64,000 nucleotides of DNA from Haloactinomyces albus (GTDB lineage Bacteria > Actinomycetota > Actinomycetes > Mycobacteriales > Pseudonocardiaceae): contig NZ_JAVDXW010000001.1 of NCBI RefSeq assembly GCF_031458135.1, positions 806,001 to 870,000 of the forward strand, read 5' to 3'. This document shows, one piece after another, positions 1 to 9,374 of this stretch. The translations under genes were made by a program, and so were the position numbers. Each line of letters starts with the position of its first letter. The first letter of the stretch is position 1. The notes under the pieces are model-generated. The model was given only the letters and a program-made list of their open reading frames with translations. It had not been told where the DNA came from and did not search any database.

Positions 1-1007
1 ATCACCTTGTTCACCGACCCCGGCTCGAACGGAGTGGTCACGGCCGGATTCCCGAGTTTCTCGTCGGTCCAGGTGTCCTGGTCGCCCGGATCGAAGGTCT
101 TGTCGTTGGCCAGCGCACGAACCTGACCGGTCTGCGCGTCGAGCACGACGGCACTGCCGCCTTCGGCCCCCATCTCGGCGACGTAGTCGGCCAGCTTCTG
201 CTGCAGCACGTACTGCAGATCGGAGTCGATCGTCAGGCGTACATCGGAGCCCGGCTGCACGGGCTTGAGGATCTTCTTGCTGCCCGGGATCACGAGACTG
301 CTGCTGCCCTGCGCGGTGCTGGAGATCTTCGTCCCGTCCTCCCCCGCGAGGACGGGGTCGAGTGTGTTCTCCAGGCCGAGCAGACCACGGATCTTGCGCT
401 CCTCCTTGCGCCACGTCGCCGCCCCGAGGATGTTCGCGGCCACGCTGCCCGCCGGATACTGCCGCACGGCGCGATACTCGGCGCCGATATGCGTGTATTC
501 CTCGGTGATCCTGTGCGCCGTTCCGGGATCGATCAGCGGACCGAAATACAGGAAGCCGTTGTCCGAGAACAGCGCGTCGAGTACCTGCTGTTCGGAGACC
601 TTGCCGTGGGTCACGCGGCCGATGTAGGCGGCGGCATCCCGCTTGTACTCCTCGACCGTGGGCTTGTCCGGGTTTTTCGCATGTGCCCGGCTCACTTTTT
701 CCTCCAGCGTCACCAGGCTGGCGTAGAGCTGGCGAGCCTCGGTACTGAAAGCGAGGACGCGACCATTGCTGTCCACGATGGACCCACGTTCGGCCGGGAT
801 CACCTCCGGAGTGGCGAGCTGTTCTCTCGCCCGTTCGGACAGAGCGCTGGCCTCGAAACCCTGTACGATGACCAGTTTGGCCCCGGCCACCACCAGCGCG
901 GCCACCAGCAGCAGTCGCCCCACCCGCAGGCGCCGGAGGCTGCCCGCGACGTCCGTACGAGCCGTTCGATTCCCCCGGACAACCCGAGTGTTCCTGCGCC
1001 GGGCCAT
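1..1007 (-). CDS. ftsI: Class B penicillin-binding protein FtsI/PbpB, N-terminal part (runs off the left edge)
   Basis: Septal transpeptidase that crosslinks peptidoglycan at the division site. The window holds the first 335 codons: a basic cytoplasmic N-terminus, one membrane anchor near residues 28-50, and the dimerisation domain with an ERGSIVDSNGRVL stretch typical of class B PBPs. The sequence stops just after EPGSVNKV, where Ser331 and Lys334 form the SxxK active-site motif, so the rest of the transpeptidase domain lies outside. The ATG at 1007-1005 shares its A with the TGA of the upstream FtsL-like gene (TGATG), indicating translational coupling in the mraZ-rsmH-ftsL-ftsI order. FtsI is chosen over a generic PBP because of this dcw context. 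Confidence 0.93.
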   Translation of the reverse strand, partial: MARRRNTRVVRGNRTARTDVAGSLRRLRVGRLLLVAALVVAGAKLVIVQGFEASALSERAREQLATPEVIPAERGSIVDSNGRVLAFSTEARQLYASLVTLEEKVSRAHAKNPDKPTVEEYKRDAAAYIGRVTHGKVSEQQVLDALFSDNGFLYFGPLIDPGTAHRITEEYTHIGAEYRAVRQYPAGSVAANILGAATWRKEERKIRGLLGLENTLDPVLAGEDGTKISSTAQGSSSLVIPGSKKILKPVQPGSDVRLTIDSDLQYVLQQKLADYVAEMGAEGGSAVVLDAQTGQVRALANDKTFDPGDQDTWTDEKLGNPAVTTPFEPGSVNKV

Positions 1008-1741
1008 CAGGGGCGACTCTCCTCCGGAGCCGATGAGGTCTGCTGGGAGGGCTGCTGCGGTGCCGAATCGGGAGCGGCGGCCTTCGCGGGTTCCGGTTCA
1101 CCGATCAGGGTCACCGAACCATCGGGATGCACCCGCAGGTAGGCCGGCTCGGGGCCGGGTACCAGACCGAGCTCGCGCGCACGCCGCTGCACTGCCGGTA
1201 TCGAACTCATTCTGCTGACCTGGGCCTGCAACGTTTCCTTGCGTTCGCTCAGCGCATTGACCCGATCCTCGGCCTTCCGCAGCTCGTACGAGTTGCTGAC
1301 CGCGGAGATGGACAACCACAGCGTGCCCACGATCCCCGCGGCGAGCACCGTCATCACCGCCACCACGAACGGCGCCCGCGCGGATACGACCTTCGTCTGC
1401 AGCTGTTTGGCCTTGCTCGCCCGCGATGGCTGCGACGACTGCCGCGGCCGGGATGGCGCCTTGGTCCGCGCCTCGGTCTTCGTCCCGGTCTTCGCCTTGG
1501 CCCGTGTCTCGGCCTTCGTCTTGGCTTCCTGCTGACGTGATGACTGCCCTCGTCCGGAGGATTGTCGCCGACCGGAGGGCTGCCGCTGGTTGCCCGACCT
1601 GCCGGACTTGCCGGGCTGCCGCGTCCGACGAGCCCGCTGCTCGCGGGGATCGGCACGCGCACGGGTCCGTTCCGGAGCCTGTGCTCGCTCGCTCGACTCC
1701 TTGCGCGCCGCGGATGTTCTCGTGCGTGCCGGTGCTGTCAT
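1007..1741 (-). CDS. ftsL: FtsL-like septum formation protein
   Basis: Predicted bitopic division protein of 244 residues. The first 120 residues are low-complexity and very basic (Arg, Ser, Lys, Gln, Thr). A single membrane span follows at about 125-147, then a short coiled coil at about 155-180 ([20 protein letters not shown]), then a Pro/Gln/Ser-rich tail. This is the architecture and position of actinobacterial FtsL (M. tuberculosis Rv2164c). Known FtsL forms a periplasmic coiled-coil complex with the FtsB-like DivIC that activates FtsW/FtsI. The start overlaps the rsmH stop by ATGA and the stop overlaps the ftsI start. The symbol rests on topology and synteny, since FtsL sequences are poorly conserved. 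Confidence 0.8.
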   Translation of the reverse strand: MTAPARTRTSAARKESSERAQAPERTRARADPREQRARRTRQPGKSGRSGNQRQPSGRRQSSGRGQSSRQQEAKTKAETRAKAKTGTKTEARTKAPSRPRQSSQPSRASKAKQLQTKVVSARAPFVVAVMTVLAAGIVGTLWLSISAVSNSYELRKAEDRVNALSERKETLQAQVSRMSSIPAVQRRARELGLVPGPEPAYLRVHPDGSVTLIGEPEPAKAAAPDSAPQQPSQQTSSAPEESRP

Positions 1742-2775
1742 GCACCCTCCTCGATCCGCTCCGCGGCCCGGAGTCGCGCAGGCGCGGCCCTGGGATTGGT
1801 CTCCGTCTCCCCTTCTCCCGCGAGCTCGGCCCCACGCGTGAGCAGCCGCAGTTGCGGCCCGTGGCCCGGCAACTCCACCGGCAGGTCGGGCGGAGTGCGC
1901 GATTTCGCCCGTTCGGCCAGTGCACGCTTGACCATGCGGTCCTCCAGCGAGTGGTAGGACAGGATCACGGCACGCCCGCCGACGGCCAGGGAGTCCAGCG
2001 CTGCGGGCAGCGCGTGCGAGAGCGCATCCAGCTCGCCGTTGACCTCGATGCGCAGCGCCTGAAACGTGCGCTTGGCCGGATGGCCGCCCGTTCGCCTGCT
2101 GGCCGCCGGAACCGTGTCGTAGAGCAACTGCACCAGGCGTGCACTGGTGGTGAACGGCGCACGCTCGCGCTCCCGCACGACCGCGTTGGCGATCTTCGAG
2201 GCGAACTTCTCATCCCCGTACTTCCGCAGGACCCGGGCCAGATCTCGCGCCGGGTAACTGTTGAGTACATCCGCGGCCGTACGCTCCGATTCGGAGTCCA
2301 TCCGCATATCCAGTGCAGCGTCCTGAGCGTAGGCGAATCCGCGTCCGGCCTGGTCGAGCTGCAGAGACGAGACACCGAGGTCGAACAACACACCATCCAC
2401 TTCGGAGACCCCAAGACTCGCGAGGACCTCGTCCAGTTCGTCGTAGACGGCGTGCACCAGATGCGTGCGTGTGGAGTAGGGCGCCAGCCGCTCACCCGCC
2501 AACCGCAGCGCTTCCCGATCGCGGTCCAGACCGATGAGTGTCAGTTCGGGGTGCGCTTCCAGGAGTGCCTCGGCATGCCCGCCCATGCCCAGAGTCGCGT
2601 CCACGACAACAGCGGATCGCCCCACCGGCGATACGGCCAACGCCGGTGCCAACAGTTCGAGCGTGCGTTCCAGCAGGACCGGAACATGCCGATCCCGCGC
2701 CGACTCACCGGAAACCGGCACGGGTTCGGAAGCCCTGCCGTACTGCGCACTGTCCTGTTTCTCACCAGCAGCCAC
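1738..2775 (-). CDS. rsmH: 16S rRNA (cytosine1402-N4)-methyltransferase RsmH (MraW)
   Basis: SAM-dependent methylation of N4 of C1402 in the 16S rRNA decoding centre. The protein has 345 residues. It carries [13 protein letters not shown] near the N-terminus, a SAM-binding TLGMGGH at about 61-67, [16 protein letters not shown], and the [11 protein letters not shown] and [13 protein letters not shown] family signatures. The frame stays open upstream, but the GTG at 2775 has a GGAGGG ribosome site 6 nt upstream and starts just before the conserved domain. A 254-nt gap separates it from mraZ, and its stop overlaps ftsL. Confidence 0.95.
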   Translation of the reverse strand: MAAGEKQDSAQYGRASEPVPVSGESARDRHVPVLLERTLELLAPALAVSPVGRSAVVVDATLGMGGHAEALLEAHPELTLIGLDRDREALRLAGERLAPYSTRTHLVHAVYDELDEVLASLGVSEVDGVLFDLGVSSLQLDQAGRGFAYAQDAALDMRMDSESERTAADVLNSYPARDLARVLRKYGDEKFASKIANAVVRERERAPFTTSARLVQLLYDTVPAASRRTGGHPAKRTFQALRIEVNGELDALSHALPAALDSLAVGGRAVILSYHSLEDRMVKRALAERAKSRTPPDLPVELPGHGPQLRLLTRGAELAGEGETETNPRAAPARLRAAERIEEGA

Positions 2776-3029
2776 AGCGGACCCTCCCTCCCGCGTGCCT
2801 CGCGTCATTGAGCACCGTGCCCGCAGCCACGGAACCGTCCTCACTGGACAGGCCACACACGTGCGCCGAGCCGGTACCGAACGGCTCCGTGCGGATACCG
2901 CCAGGTCCCCGCCCGCCCGTGGCGTCCTGGTGCCGGGGAAGTTGCACCAGGACGACGCACACCGGGCGGACCGAGGCCTCACGACACCCACGCCGAGCCT
3001 CACCCCCGTTGTTGCCGAAAACCCCACCG

Positions 3030-3461
3030 CTAGAAGACGCCGGGCAGCACCTCCTCCTGCGCCTGCGCGTAGCCCTCCTCGTGTTCGTCGAGGTAGGTCT
3101 GCCACCGCTCGGCGTTCCAAATCTCCAGCCGGGTGATCGCACCGATGACCACGCAATCCTTGGCCAGCCCGGCATAGCGCCGCAGCTCCGGTGCGATCGA
3201 AATTCGCCCTTGGCCGTCCGGTTCCTGCTCGTCGGTCCCGGCGAACAGGTAGCGCTGGTAGGCACGGACGGATTCGTTGGTGAACGGGGCTTCGGCGACC
3301 TTACGGGCCATCTGTTCGAACTCGGCGCGAGGGAAGACGTACAAGCAGTGATCCTGCCCCTTGGTGATCATCAACCCCCCTGCCAGTGCTTCCCGGAACT
3401 TCGCCGGCAGCGTCAATCGCCCCTTGTCATCGAGCTTGGGACTGTGGGTACCGAGAAACAT
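3030..3461 (-). CDS. mraZ: Transcriptional regulator MraZ
   Basis: DNA-binding protein that opens the dcw cluster and represses its own operon in studied bacteria. It has 143 residues, the usual length, with the two SpoVT/AbrB-like halves. The first is [22 protein letters not shown] and the second includes [17 protein letters not shown]; the repeated DxxGRhxhP motif marks the family. Directly upstream on the minus strand lie a strong promoter and five decamer-phased GTGGGG boxes, fitting autoregulation. RsmH, FtsL and FtsI follow. Confidence 0.96.
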   Translation of the reverse strand: MFLGTHSPKLDDKGRLTLPAKFREALAGGLMITKGQDHCLYVFPRAEFEQMARKVAEAPFTNESVRAYQRYLFAGTDEQEPDGQGRISIAPELRRYAGLAKDCVVIGAITRLEIWNAERWQTYLDEHEEGYAQAQEEVLPGVF

Positions 3462-3549
3462 CCCGGATCCCCCTCCCTGGCCCGTGTGCTGCTTACCCGC
3501 CCCGTCTCGCTGCGGTTGGTCAGCCCTCGGCGATCAGCCGTCGGCAGGA

Positions 3550-3594
3550 CCCCATCCGCCCCACCGCGTGCCACAGTACCCCACTTCGCCCCAC
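3550..3594 (-). promoter_or_regulatory. MraZ operator: five boxes phased at about 10 nt
   Basis: On the minus strand GTGGGG occurs at 3594-3589, 3584-3579 and 3564-3559. A degenerate GTGGCA sits at 3574-3569 and ATGGGG at 3555-3550. Spacing is 10, 10, 10 and 9 nt, so all boxes face the same side of the helix. MraZ is known to bind tandem GTGGG-type repeats in mraZ promoters. Two boxes lie between -35 and -10, one overlaps the -10, and two lie near or just downstream of the inferred start point. Confidence 0.8.
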
Positions 3595-3600
3595 CGTCAA
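3573..3600 (-). promoter_or_regulatory. mraZ promoter (-35 TTGACG, -10 TACTGT)
   Basis: Reading the minus strand, TTGACG (3600-3595) is followed by exactly 16 nt and TACTGT (3578-3573), a good housekeeping sigma promoter. Two perfect GTGGGG boxes fill the spacer. Transcription would start near 3566, giving a leader of about 105 nt before mraZ. Confidence 0.75.
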
Positions 3601-3668
3601 CACGAAACACCCTGGAACGGCCATGAACACCGACCTCGTTTTTCCTGGTGACAGAGCTTTTCAGGATG

Positions 3669-3684
3669 GTGGGGCGCGGTGGGG
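3669..3684 (+). promoter_or_regulatory. Second pair of MraZ-like boxes in the opposite orientation
   Basis: GTGGGG occurs on the plus strand at 3669-3674 and again at 3679-3684, 10 nt apart as in the mraZ operator but pointing toward moxR. No clear promoter is seen right beside it. It may extend MraZ control to the divergent moxR operon or be a chance G-rich stretch. Confidence 0.35.
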
Positions 3685-4042
3685 GAGGCGAGCTCCACAG
3701 TGCTCGCGCGAGCACCTCGCCCCTGGGCACGGCCACAGGCTGCGCGAATACCGGAAGATCCACCCGAGTCTCACAACAGCACTCGAAAGAGGGGCCGGTG
3801 ACACCGCGGCAGCCATCCGAGAGAGCCTGCGTGCCGGGTGAGCACCGGTTGCCGGACTCCCGCTTCGCCAGGCAGCCATGGTTTGAGACACTGCATGGCA
3901 CGCTGATGTGTCGATCGCATGTCGTGGCCGGGTGGCACAACTCGGCGGGAAAGACCGGCGGGGAACAATCCTGCGCCGCAGTAGCGTCAGGCGCGGGTAA
4001 CCGCCTCACCACGGGGCACCCGAGACAGCACCTGGAGGTTGC
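3685..4042. other. Intergenic region upstream of moxR
   Basis: About 360 nt without a credible gene. Open frames here are short, lack ribosome sites and have no recognisable protein features. It should contain the moxR promoter, but I see no convincing -35/-10 pair. Confidence 0.5.
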
Positions 4043-5107
4043 GTGACTCCCATGATGCCCACATCCGGTACCACGTTTCTCGGCAGCGATTCGGATCGGC
4101 AATCGAGCGAGAACCGGGACTCGACATTGCCCGGAGGGGTCTCGATCGGTCACCTGCACTCCACCCTGCAACGCATCGCGGCGAACATGGAGCAGGTCCT
4201 GGTGGGCAAGTCCGATGTGGTGCGCATCGCGCTCATGACCCTGCTGGCCGAGGGACATCTGCTGCTCGAGGATGTGCCGGGGGTGGGTAAGACCTCGCTG
4301 GCCAAAGCATTGGCACGCTCCATCGATTGCACCGCCAGCCGCATCCAGTTCACCCCGGACCTGCTGCCCAGCGACATCACCGGCGTGTCCGTCTACAACC
4401 GCCAGGCCGAAAGCTTCGAATTCCGCGCGGGACCGGTATTCGCCAACATCGTGGTCGGCGACGAGATCAACCGGGCTTCCCCCAAAACCCAGTCGGCGCT
4501 GCTGGAATGCATGGAGGAGAACCAGGTTACCGTCGACGGCCACACGTACTCCCTGGAAAGCCCGTTCATGGTGATCGCGACACAGAATCCGGTCGAGATG
4601 GAGGGCACCTACGCACTTCCCGAGGCGCAGCGGGACCGGTTCACCGCACGGGTCTCGATCGGCTATCCCGATCAGCAGGCGGAGCTGGCCATGCTCGACG
4701 AGCACTCCGGCAACGAACCGCTGCAAGACCTGCATCCGGTCGCCGACGGCGCCGAGATCGATACGCTGCTGCGAGCCGTACGCGGAGTGCACGCCACGAG
4801 CGAAGTCCGCCAATACGCCGTCGAACTGGTCACCGCCACCCGGAGTCTGGCGGAACTGCGGCTGGGTGCCTCCCCCCGGTCGACCTTGCAACTCATGCGC
4901 GCCGCTCGCGCCCAGGCCGCGCTTTCCGGCCGCGAGTTCGTGATTCCCGACGATGTGCAGGCCGTGGCCGTCCCGGTTCTCGCCCACCGGCTGGTGTTGA
5001 CCGGCGAGGCGCACGCCACCAGGCACACCCCGGCCGACCTCGTTCGGCGGCTGCTGCACAAGGTGCCGGTGCCGCGGGGTGACGGCATCGAGGACGGACG
5101 ACGGTAA
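4043..5107 (+). CDS. MoxR-family AAA+ ATPase
   Basis: AAA+ chaperone-like ATPase of the MoxR group, thought to activate or assemble partner proteins encoded next to it. It has 354 residues: Walker A PGVGKT at 79-84, Walker B VVGDE ending at 141, an ATQNPVEMEGTYALPEAQRDRF stretch around sensor 1 and the arginine finger, and a C-terminal lid domain. The GTG start at 4043 has GGAGG four nt upstream; an ATG at 4052 is the alternative. It is followed after 2 nt by a DUF58 gene and then a transglutaminase gene, the classic MoxR-DUF58-TgpA operon. The specific substrate is unknown. Confidence 0.93.
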   Translation: MTPMMPTSGTTFLGSDSDRQSSENRDSTLPGGVSIGHLHSTLQRIAANMEQVLVGKSDVVRIALMTLLAEGHLLLEDVPGVGKTSLAKALARSIDCTASRIQFTPDLLPSDITGVSVYNRQAESFEFRAGPVFANIVVGDEINRASPKTQSALLECMEENQVTVDGHTYSLESPFMVIATQNPVEMEGTYALPEAQRDRFTARVSIGYPDQQAELAMLDEHSGNEPLQDLHPVADGAEIDTLLRAVRGVHATSEVRQYAVELVTATRSLAELRLGASPRSTLQLMRAARAQAALSGREFVIPDDVQAVAVPVLAHRLVLTGEAHATRHTPADLVRRLLHKVPVPRGDGIEDGRR

Positions 5108-5109
5108 CC

Positions 5110-6366
5110 GTGCTGCGCGGCCTCACCATCCGTGGACGATGCTTGCTGGCGGCAGGCCTGGCTGCCGCGCTGTGCGCGCTCGTCCTCGATGAACGGGACC
5201 TGTTGCGGGTCGCTGCCTTCGTCACGGCACTGCCGTTGCTGGCGGTGTGGCTGTCCGGACGAGTTCGGCTCGGCCTGAGCGCCCGGCGGGAACTCGTGGC
5301 GAACCGGATCGCGGTGGACTCGGAGACCACGGTGCGCCTGCACCTCAACGGCCGGGGCCGAGTCTCGGCGGGCGGGCTGCATCTGGAGGACGGGGTGCCC
5401 TACGCACTGGGAGGGCGACCACGTTTCCTGCTCGAACGACCACCCCGGGACCGGGGCACGATCGTGGAGTACCGGGTGCGTCCCGCACTGCGCGGCATCC
5501 ACCGGATCGGTCCCCTGCGCAGCCGGGTGCGCGATCCCTTCGGGCTGGCCGAGTTCGAACGTGAACTCGGCGAGCACAGTCGCCTGATAGCGGTGCCCCG
5601 GGTGGTACCGCTGGCCGGCACGCCCACCGGCTCCGGTATCGGCGTGGGTGAAGACGGGACGAGAAGCCTGCGGGCAGGCCACAGCGAGGACGACACGATG
5701 GTGCGCGAATACCGCCACGGCGACGACATGCGGCGAGTGCACTGGAAGGCGACCGCGCACCGGGACGAGTTGATGGTCCGCCTCGAGGAGAATCCGCGGC
5801 ACGGCGGTGTCACCGTCCTGCTCGACAATCGCGCGGCAGCACACCGGGGAACCGGGGCGCAATCGAGTCTCGAATGGGCGGTCTCCGCTGCCGCCAGTAT
5901 CTGCCTGCACCTGCACGCACGCGGCCAACGAGTACGGCTGGTCACTGCGGACGGCCGCCCCTTGGCGAACGGGTCCGGTCGGCACGGCGGCGATGACGGC
6001 ACCGTCGTGCTCGATGCGCTGGCAGCATTGCAGCCCTCCCCACAGCGGGATCTGATGTGCGGTGCCGACCCCGGCGCCGGCCGGGAGTTGATCGCGGTCC
6101 TGGGAGCGACGACGACAGCGGGGATCACGGAGTTGACGAAACTCCGTCCGCACGGTGCACAGAGTCTGGCTGTGCTGCTCAACGTACGCGGCTGGAACGA
6201 TGCCGACACCGACGGCGGCTTCGACGCGGGCGAGACCGCGAGCCGATTACGTGCCTCCGGGTGGGCCGTGGCCACGGTCGACGGACCGAACTCCGCACTG
6301 GCCACAGTATGGGAACGCCTGTGCGGGCAGGATAGTTCGGCACGGGACACGGCGGTGACGACATGA
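5110..6366 (+). CDS. DUF58 domain protein
   Basis: Membrane-anchored protein of 418 residues with two hydrophobic segments at about 10-52 and a soluble DUF58 domain. The family signature VREYRHGDDMRRVHWKATA is plain, followed by a vWA-like region (VTVLLDNR). DUF58 proteins are typically encoded beside MoxR ATPases and are thought to be their partners, but no biochemical role is settled. The GTG start lies 2 nt after moxR stops. The stop overlaps the next start as ATGA. Confidence 0.9.
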   Translation: MLRGLTIRGRCLLAAGLAAALCALVLDERDLLRVAAFVTALPLLAVWLSGRVRLGLSARRELVANRIAVDSETTVRLHLNGRGRVSAGGLHLEDGVPYALGGRPRFLLERPPRDRGTIVEYRVRPALRGIHRIGPLRSRVRDPFGLAEFERELGEHSRLIAVPRVVPLAGTPTGSGIGVGEDGTRSLRAGHSEDDTMVREYRHGDDMRRVHWKATAHRDELMVRLEENPRHGGVTVLLDNRAAAHRGTGAQSSLEWAVSAAASICLHLHARGQRVRLVTADGRPLANGSGRHGGDDGTVVLDALAALQPSPQRDLMCGADPGAGRELIAVLGATTTAGITELTKLRPHGAQSLAVLLNVRGWNDADTDGGFDAGETASRLRASGWAVATVDGPNSALATVWERLCGQDSSARDTAVTT

Positions 6367-8639
6367 CCACCGCGCGCGGATCGGCCGCCACCGAATCCGG
6401 CCGCAATGTCATACCGCCCCTGGCCGCGGCACTGGCTGTTCTGCTCACTTCGAGCGCGTTCTCCGGGGTCTTCACCGATACACGCTGGATCCTGCCGCTG
6501 AGCATGACGGTCGGCACGGTGTCCCTGTCCGGGATGGCCGTTCGCGCCCTGCGAGGGCGGCCACCGTGGGTGGTCCTCGCCCAGGTGGTGACTCTCCTGG
6601 TGCTGCTGAGCACCATGTTCTCGGACAGGGCGATCCTGGGTGTGTTTCCCGGCCCGGGCACGCTCACCGAACTGGGGACGATTCTCGGACAGGCATTGGG
6701 CACGGTCCGCACCGCGGTACCGCCGGTTCCCTCGGACACCGCGCTGCAGTGCCTGGTGTGTCTGGGCATCGGTCTCGTCGTGCTCCTGCTCGACGCGGTC
6801 GCGGTGTCGGCGAGAGCGCCCGCTGTGGCGGGCCTGTTCCTGCTGTGCGTGTTCGCGATCCCGGCCTCGCTGGCCGACGACATGCTGCCGTGGTGGACCT
6901 TCCTGGCGGGCGCAGCCGGCTTCGCGCTGCTGCTGACGGCCGAGAAAGCACGGAACCACACCGCAGCAGGCAACCAGGACGGGCGCGGGTTCCTCGGCTT
7001 CGGACGGCAAGCGCTCACCCTCGCCGCTTCGGCGGCCGTGGTGGCACTGCTGGTGGGCTCGGCCTTTACCGGCGTGGGGACCGAAGGGCGGCTGCCCGGT
7101 TCCTCGCCCACCGTCGACAGCAAGGCGGCCGGCGGTATCGGGATCCGACCCTTCACGTCTCTGCGGGGTCAGCTCAACCGGGACAGCGTCGTCGAGTTGT
7201 TCCGAGTTCGAGGACTCCCCGAGGACGCGTATCTGCGGGCCATGACGCTGCGGAAATTCGATCCGGCAAGTGGCTGGAAACTCGCCGGGCTCACCCGGGG
7301 TGTTCCGGCTCGGGGGTCACTGCCGTTGCCTCCCAGTGCGGATTCCATGTCGGGTCCCCCGGTACGAATCGAGATCGATCCGATCGGCTATCGGGACGCT
7401 TGGCTGCCGGTTTTCGGCATCCCGCTGAAGGTCGCCGGAATGGGACCGAACTGGCGCTACGATCCGGCAGCGGGGGTGCTGTTCACCCAGGCCCCGCACG
7501 AGGCCCGGCCCTATGTCGAAACGGCGTTCCTGCCCGACCACAGCCCTGCGGAGCTGCGCCGCGCCTCCGGGCCGCTCCGGGTGGACCCGGCCTACCTCAA
7601 CCTCCGCGGTGTCGGACCGCGCATCATCGACCTGGCCGAACGGATCACCGCGGAAGCCGACACCGCGTTCGACAAGGCGGTCGCGCTGAACCGGTACTTC
7701 ACCGATCCCGACAACGGATTCACCTACGACGAGCAAACCGCCCCGGCGTCCTCGAGCAGCGCACTGGCCGACTTCCTGCTCCGAGGCAAACGTGGCTATT
7801 GCGAGCAGTTCGCCTCCTCCATGGCGGTGTTGCTGCGTGCCGTCGGCATTCCCTCCCGGGTGGCCGTCGGATTCACCTCGGGGCACCAGGAGGGCGACAG
7901 CCGCGTCATCACCACAGAAGACGCGCATGCGTGGGTCGAGGCGTACTTTCCCGGGGTCGGGTGGGCCACGTTCGATCCGACACCGCTGGACGACGGCCGC
8001 ACCTCCCTGCCCTCCTACCTGCAGGACGAGCTGAATCCCGAGGGAGGACAAGCGTCGGAGGAATCCGGCCGCACTTCCTCCTCCACCGGTCCGAGCCGAG
8101 CGGAGGACGGTGACACCGGCGAGAACCCCGCCGCAGCACTACCGGATCCGCCTCTCTCCGATGCCGACGACAATGTGTGGGTCATCGTGGGTGTTTGTGC
8201 CCTGGCCGTGGCCGTGCTGGCGGCTCCTGCCGCGACGCGCTCGGTTCGACGGCGCCGTCGCGTGGCCACGGTCGCCGCAGGAGCGCAGGGTGCGCCGACC
8301 ACGGCCTGGCGTGAAGTGCTCGACGAGTTCCGGGATCGCGGCAGTCGAGCTGCGGCCACCGATACGGCGCGCGGGGTCGCGCACGCTCTGATCGAACGGC
8401 ACGGTCTCGATGAGGACGGGGCCGACGCCATGCGTGCTCTCGTCACGGTCGTGGAACGGGACTGGTACGCACCCGCGGGGATGCCCACGGACCACTCCGC
8501 CGATCCCGCGCTTGCGGACGTGCTCCGGCGAGTGCGGGACAGTCTCCGGCGAAGCGCACCGCTGAGCTGGCGTCAGCGGCTACTACCCCGGTCCGTGCTC
8601 CAGCCCGGCAGGTCCGAGGAGACCACTCCCGCGGCATGA
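6363..8639 (+). CDS. TgpA-like membrane transglutaminase (DUF3488-transglutaminase-DUF4129)
   Basis: Large membrane protein of 758 residues. Several hydrophobic segments fill residues 15-240 (DUF3488/TgpA N-terminal region). An extracytoplasmic transglutaminase-like core follows with a Cys480-His522-Asp538 triad in the contexts GYCEQFASSMAVLLRAVGIPSR, EDAHAWVEAY and FDPTP. A further membrane span lies near 600-620, then a cytoplasmic DUF4129-like tail. Homologues are linked to cell envelope maintenance; the substrate is not known. It is the last gene of the moxR operon, and a strong hairpin follows 93 nt downstream. Confidence 0.92.
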   Translation: MTTARGSAATESGRNVIPPLAAALAVLLTSSAFSGVFTDTRWILPLSMTVGTVSLSGMAVRALRGRPPWVVLAQVVTLLVLLSTMFSDRAILGVFPGPGTLTELGTILGQALGTVRTAVPPVPSDTALQCLVCLGIGLVVLLLDAVAVSARAPAVAGLFLLCVFAIPASLADDMLPWWTFLAGAAGFALLLTAEKARNHTAAGNQDGRGFLGFGRQALTLAASAAVVALLVGSAFTGVGTEGRLPGSSPTVDSKAAGGIGIRPFTSLRGQLNRDSVVELFRVRGLPEDAYLRAMTLRKFDPASGWKLAGLTRGVPARGSLPLPPSADSMSGPPVRIEIDPIGYRDAWLPVFGIPLKVAGMGPNWRYDPAAGVLFTQAPHEARPYVETAFLPDHSPAELRRASGPLRVDPAYLNLRGVGPRIIDLAERITAEADTAFDKAVALNRYFTDPDNGFTYDEQTAPASSSSALADFLLRGKRGYCEQFASSMAVLLRAVGIPSRVAVGFTSGHQEGDSRVITTEDAHAWVEAYFPGVGWATFDPTPLDDGRTSLPSYLQDELNPEGGQASEESGRTSSSTGPSRAEDGDTGENPAAALPDPPLSDADDNVWVIVGVCALAVAVLAAPAATRSVRRRRRVATVAAGAQGAPTTAWREVLDEFRDRGSRAAATDTARGVAHALIERHGLDEDGADAMRALVTVVERDWYAPAGMPTDHSADPALADVLRRVRDSLRRSAPLSWRQRLLPRSVLQPGRSEETTPAA

Positions 8640-8732
8640 CTCCGCGGCGAGAGTTCACCTCGCTCCGGGAATCTCCACGGCAGGGCATGCCACGGCAGAG
8701 GCCTTGACGACAAGGTCTGCGGACAGAGTCAC

Positions 8733-8760
8733 TGCCCGGGTCGCCGAGGCGACCCGGGCA
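8733..8760. terminator. Bidirectional hairpin between tgpA and the DUF3040 gene
   Basis: Perfect 13-bp stem (TGCCCGGGTCGCC with its complement) and a 2-nt loop, without a T tract, as is common in high-GC actinobacteria. It lies between two convergent genes. Confidence 0.75.
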
Positions 8761-8783
8761 CCGACTGCCGCATCACGAGTGCG

Positions 8784-9194
8784 TCACTGCTCGAAGCGTT
8801 TGCGGAAACGCTCTTCCATGCGCTGAGCGAAGGAACTGCGGTCCTCGGCTTTCTTCCGGCCCCCGCCGGAAGCGCCACCACCGCCCTCCGCTTGCGACTC
8901 GGAATCCTCCCCGCCACCACGCATCGCGAACAGGACGATCACTGCTCCGCCGAACATCACGAGGAAGCCGACTACGCTCACCACGGGGATACCGGCCGCT
9001 GTCACCGGTATCACCACGCCGACCACCAGCAGGATCAACCCCAATACGAAAACGGCGATGCCTTGCAGGCGCCGCCGCCGAGAAGGACGGTGCAACCGCC
9101 CTCCGCGCACATTGGAGGCGAACTTCGGATCCTCGGCGTAGAGCGCGCGCTCGATCTGATCGAGCAGTCGCTGCTCGTGCTCGGAGAGTGGCAT
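8784..9194 (-). CDS. DUF3040 domain membrane protein
   Basis: Small actinobacterial membrane protein of 136 residues. The N-terminal LSEHEQRLLDQIERALYAEDPKFAS is the DUF3040 signature. Two membrane spans follow at about 43-63 and 68-90, then a Gly/Ser/Glu-rich cytoplasmic tail ending in a basic amphipathic helix (RMEERFRKRFEQ). A GGAGGAG ribosome site precedes the ATG. Function is unknown; members often lie near division and envelope genes, as here. Confidence 0.88.
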   Translation of the reverse strand: MPLSEHEQRLLDQIERALYAEDPKFASNVRGGRLHRPSRRRRLQGIAVFVLGLILLVVGVVIPVTAAGIPVVSVVGFLVMFGGAVIVLFAMRGGGEDSESQAEGGGGASGGGRKKAEDRSSFAQRMEERFRKRFEQ

Positions 9195-9374
9195 GGCTCC
9201 TCCTCCGGCACAGGGTGTAGTGGCGCCGGAGTCCCTGAGGGATACCCCTCCGGACTGGGGATCCGGCGAACGCTTGGGGGCGTCACTTCTGAGGATACGG
9301 TTCCAAAGACGAGACGACTACCCGATCCTGCCACCGGGCATGAACGAAGTGGTCGGCATCATCCGGTTGGGGCA

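Noticed and set aside
1426-2811. Plus-strand open frame of 461 codons opposite rsmH and ftsL
   Set aside because: Antisense to genes with clear motifs; a common artefact of high-GC third positions.
3648-4046. 132-codon plus-strand frame upstream of moxR
   Set aside because: No ribosome site, no domain and Arg/His/Ser-rich composition; treated as intergenic.
3413-5059. Long minus-strand open frame (548 codons) opposite moxR
   Set aside because: It is the antisense shadow of moxR. moxR has all AAA+ motifs and a ribosome site; the antisense protein is Gln/His/Gly-rich without a domain.
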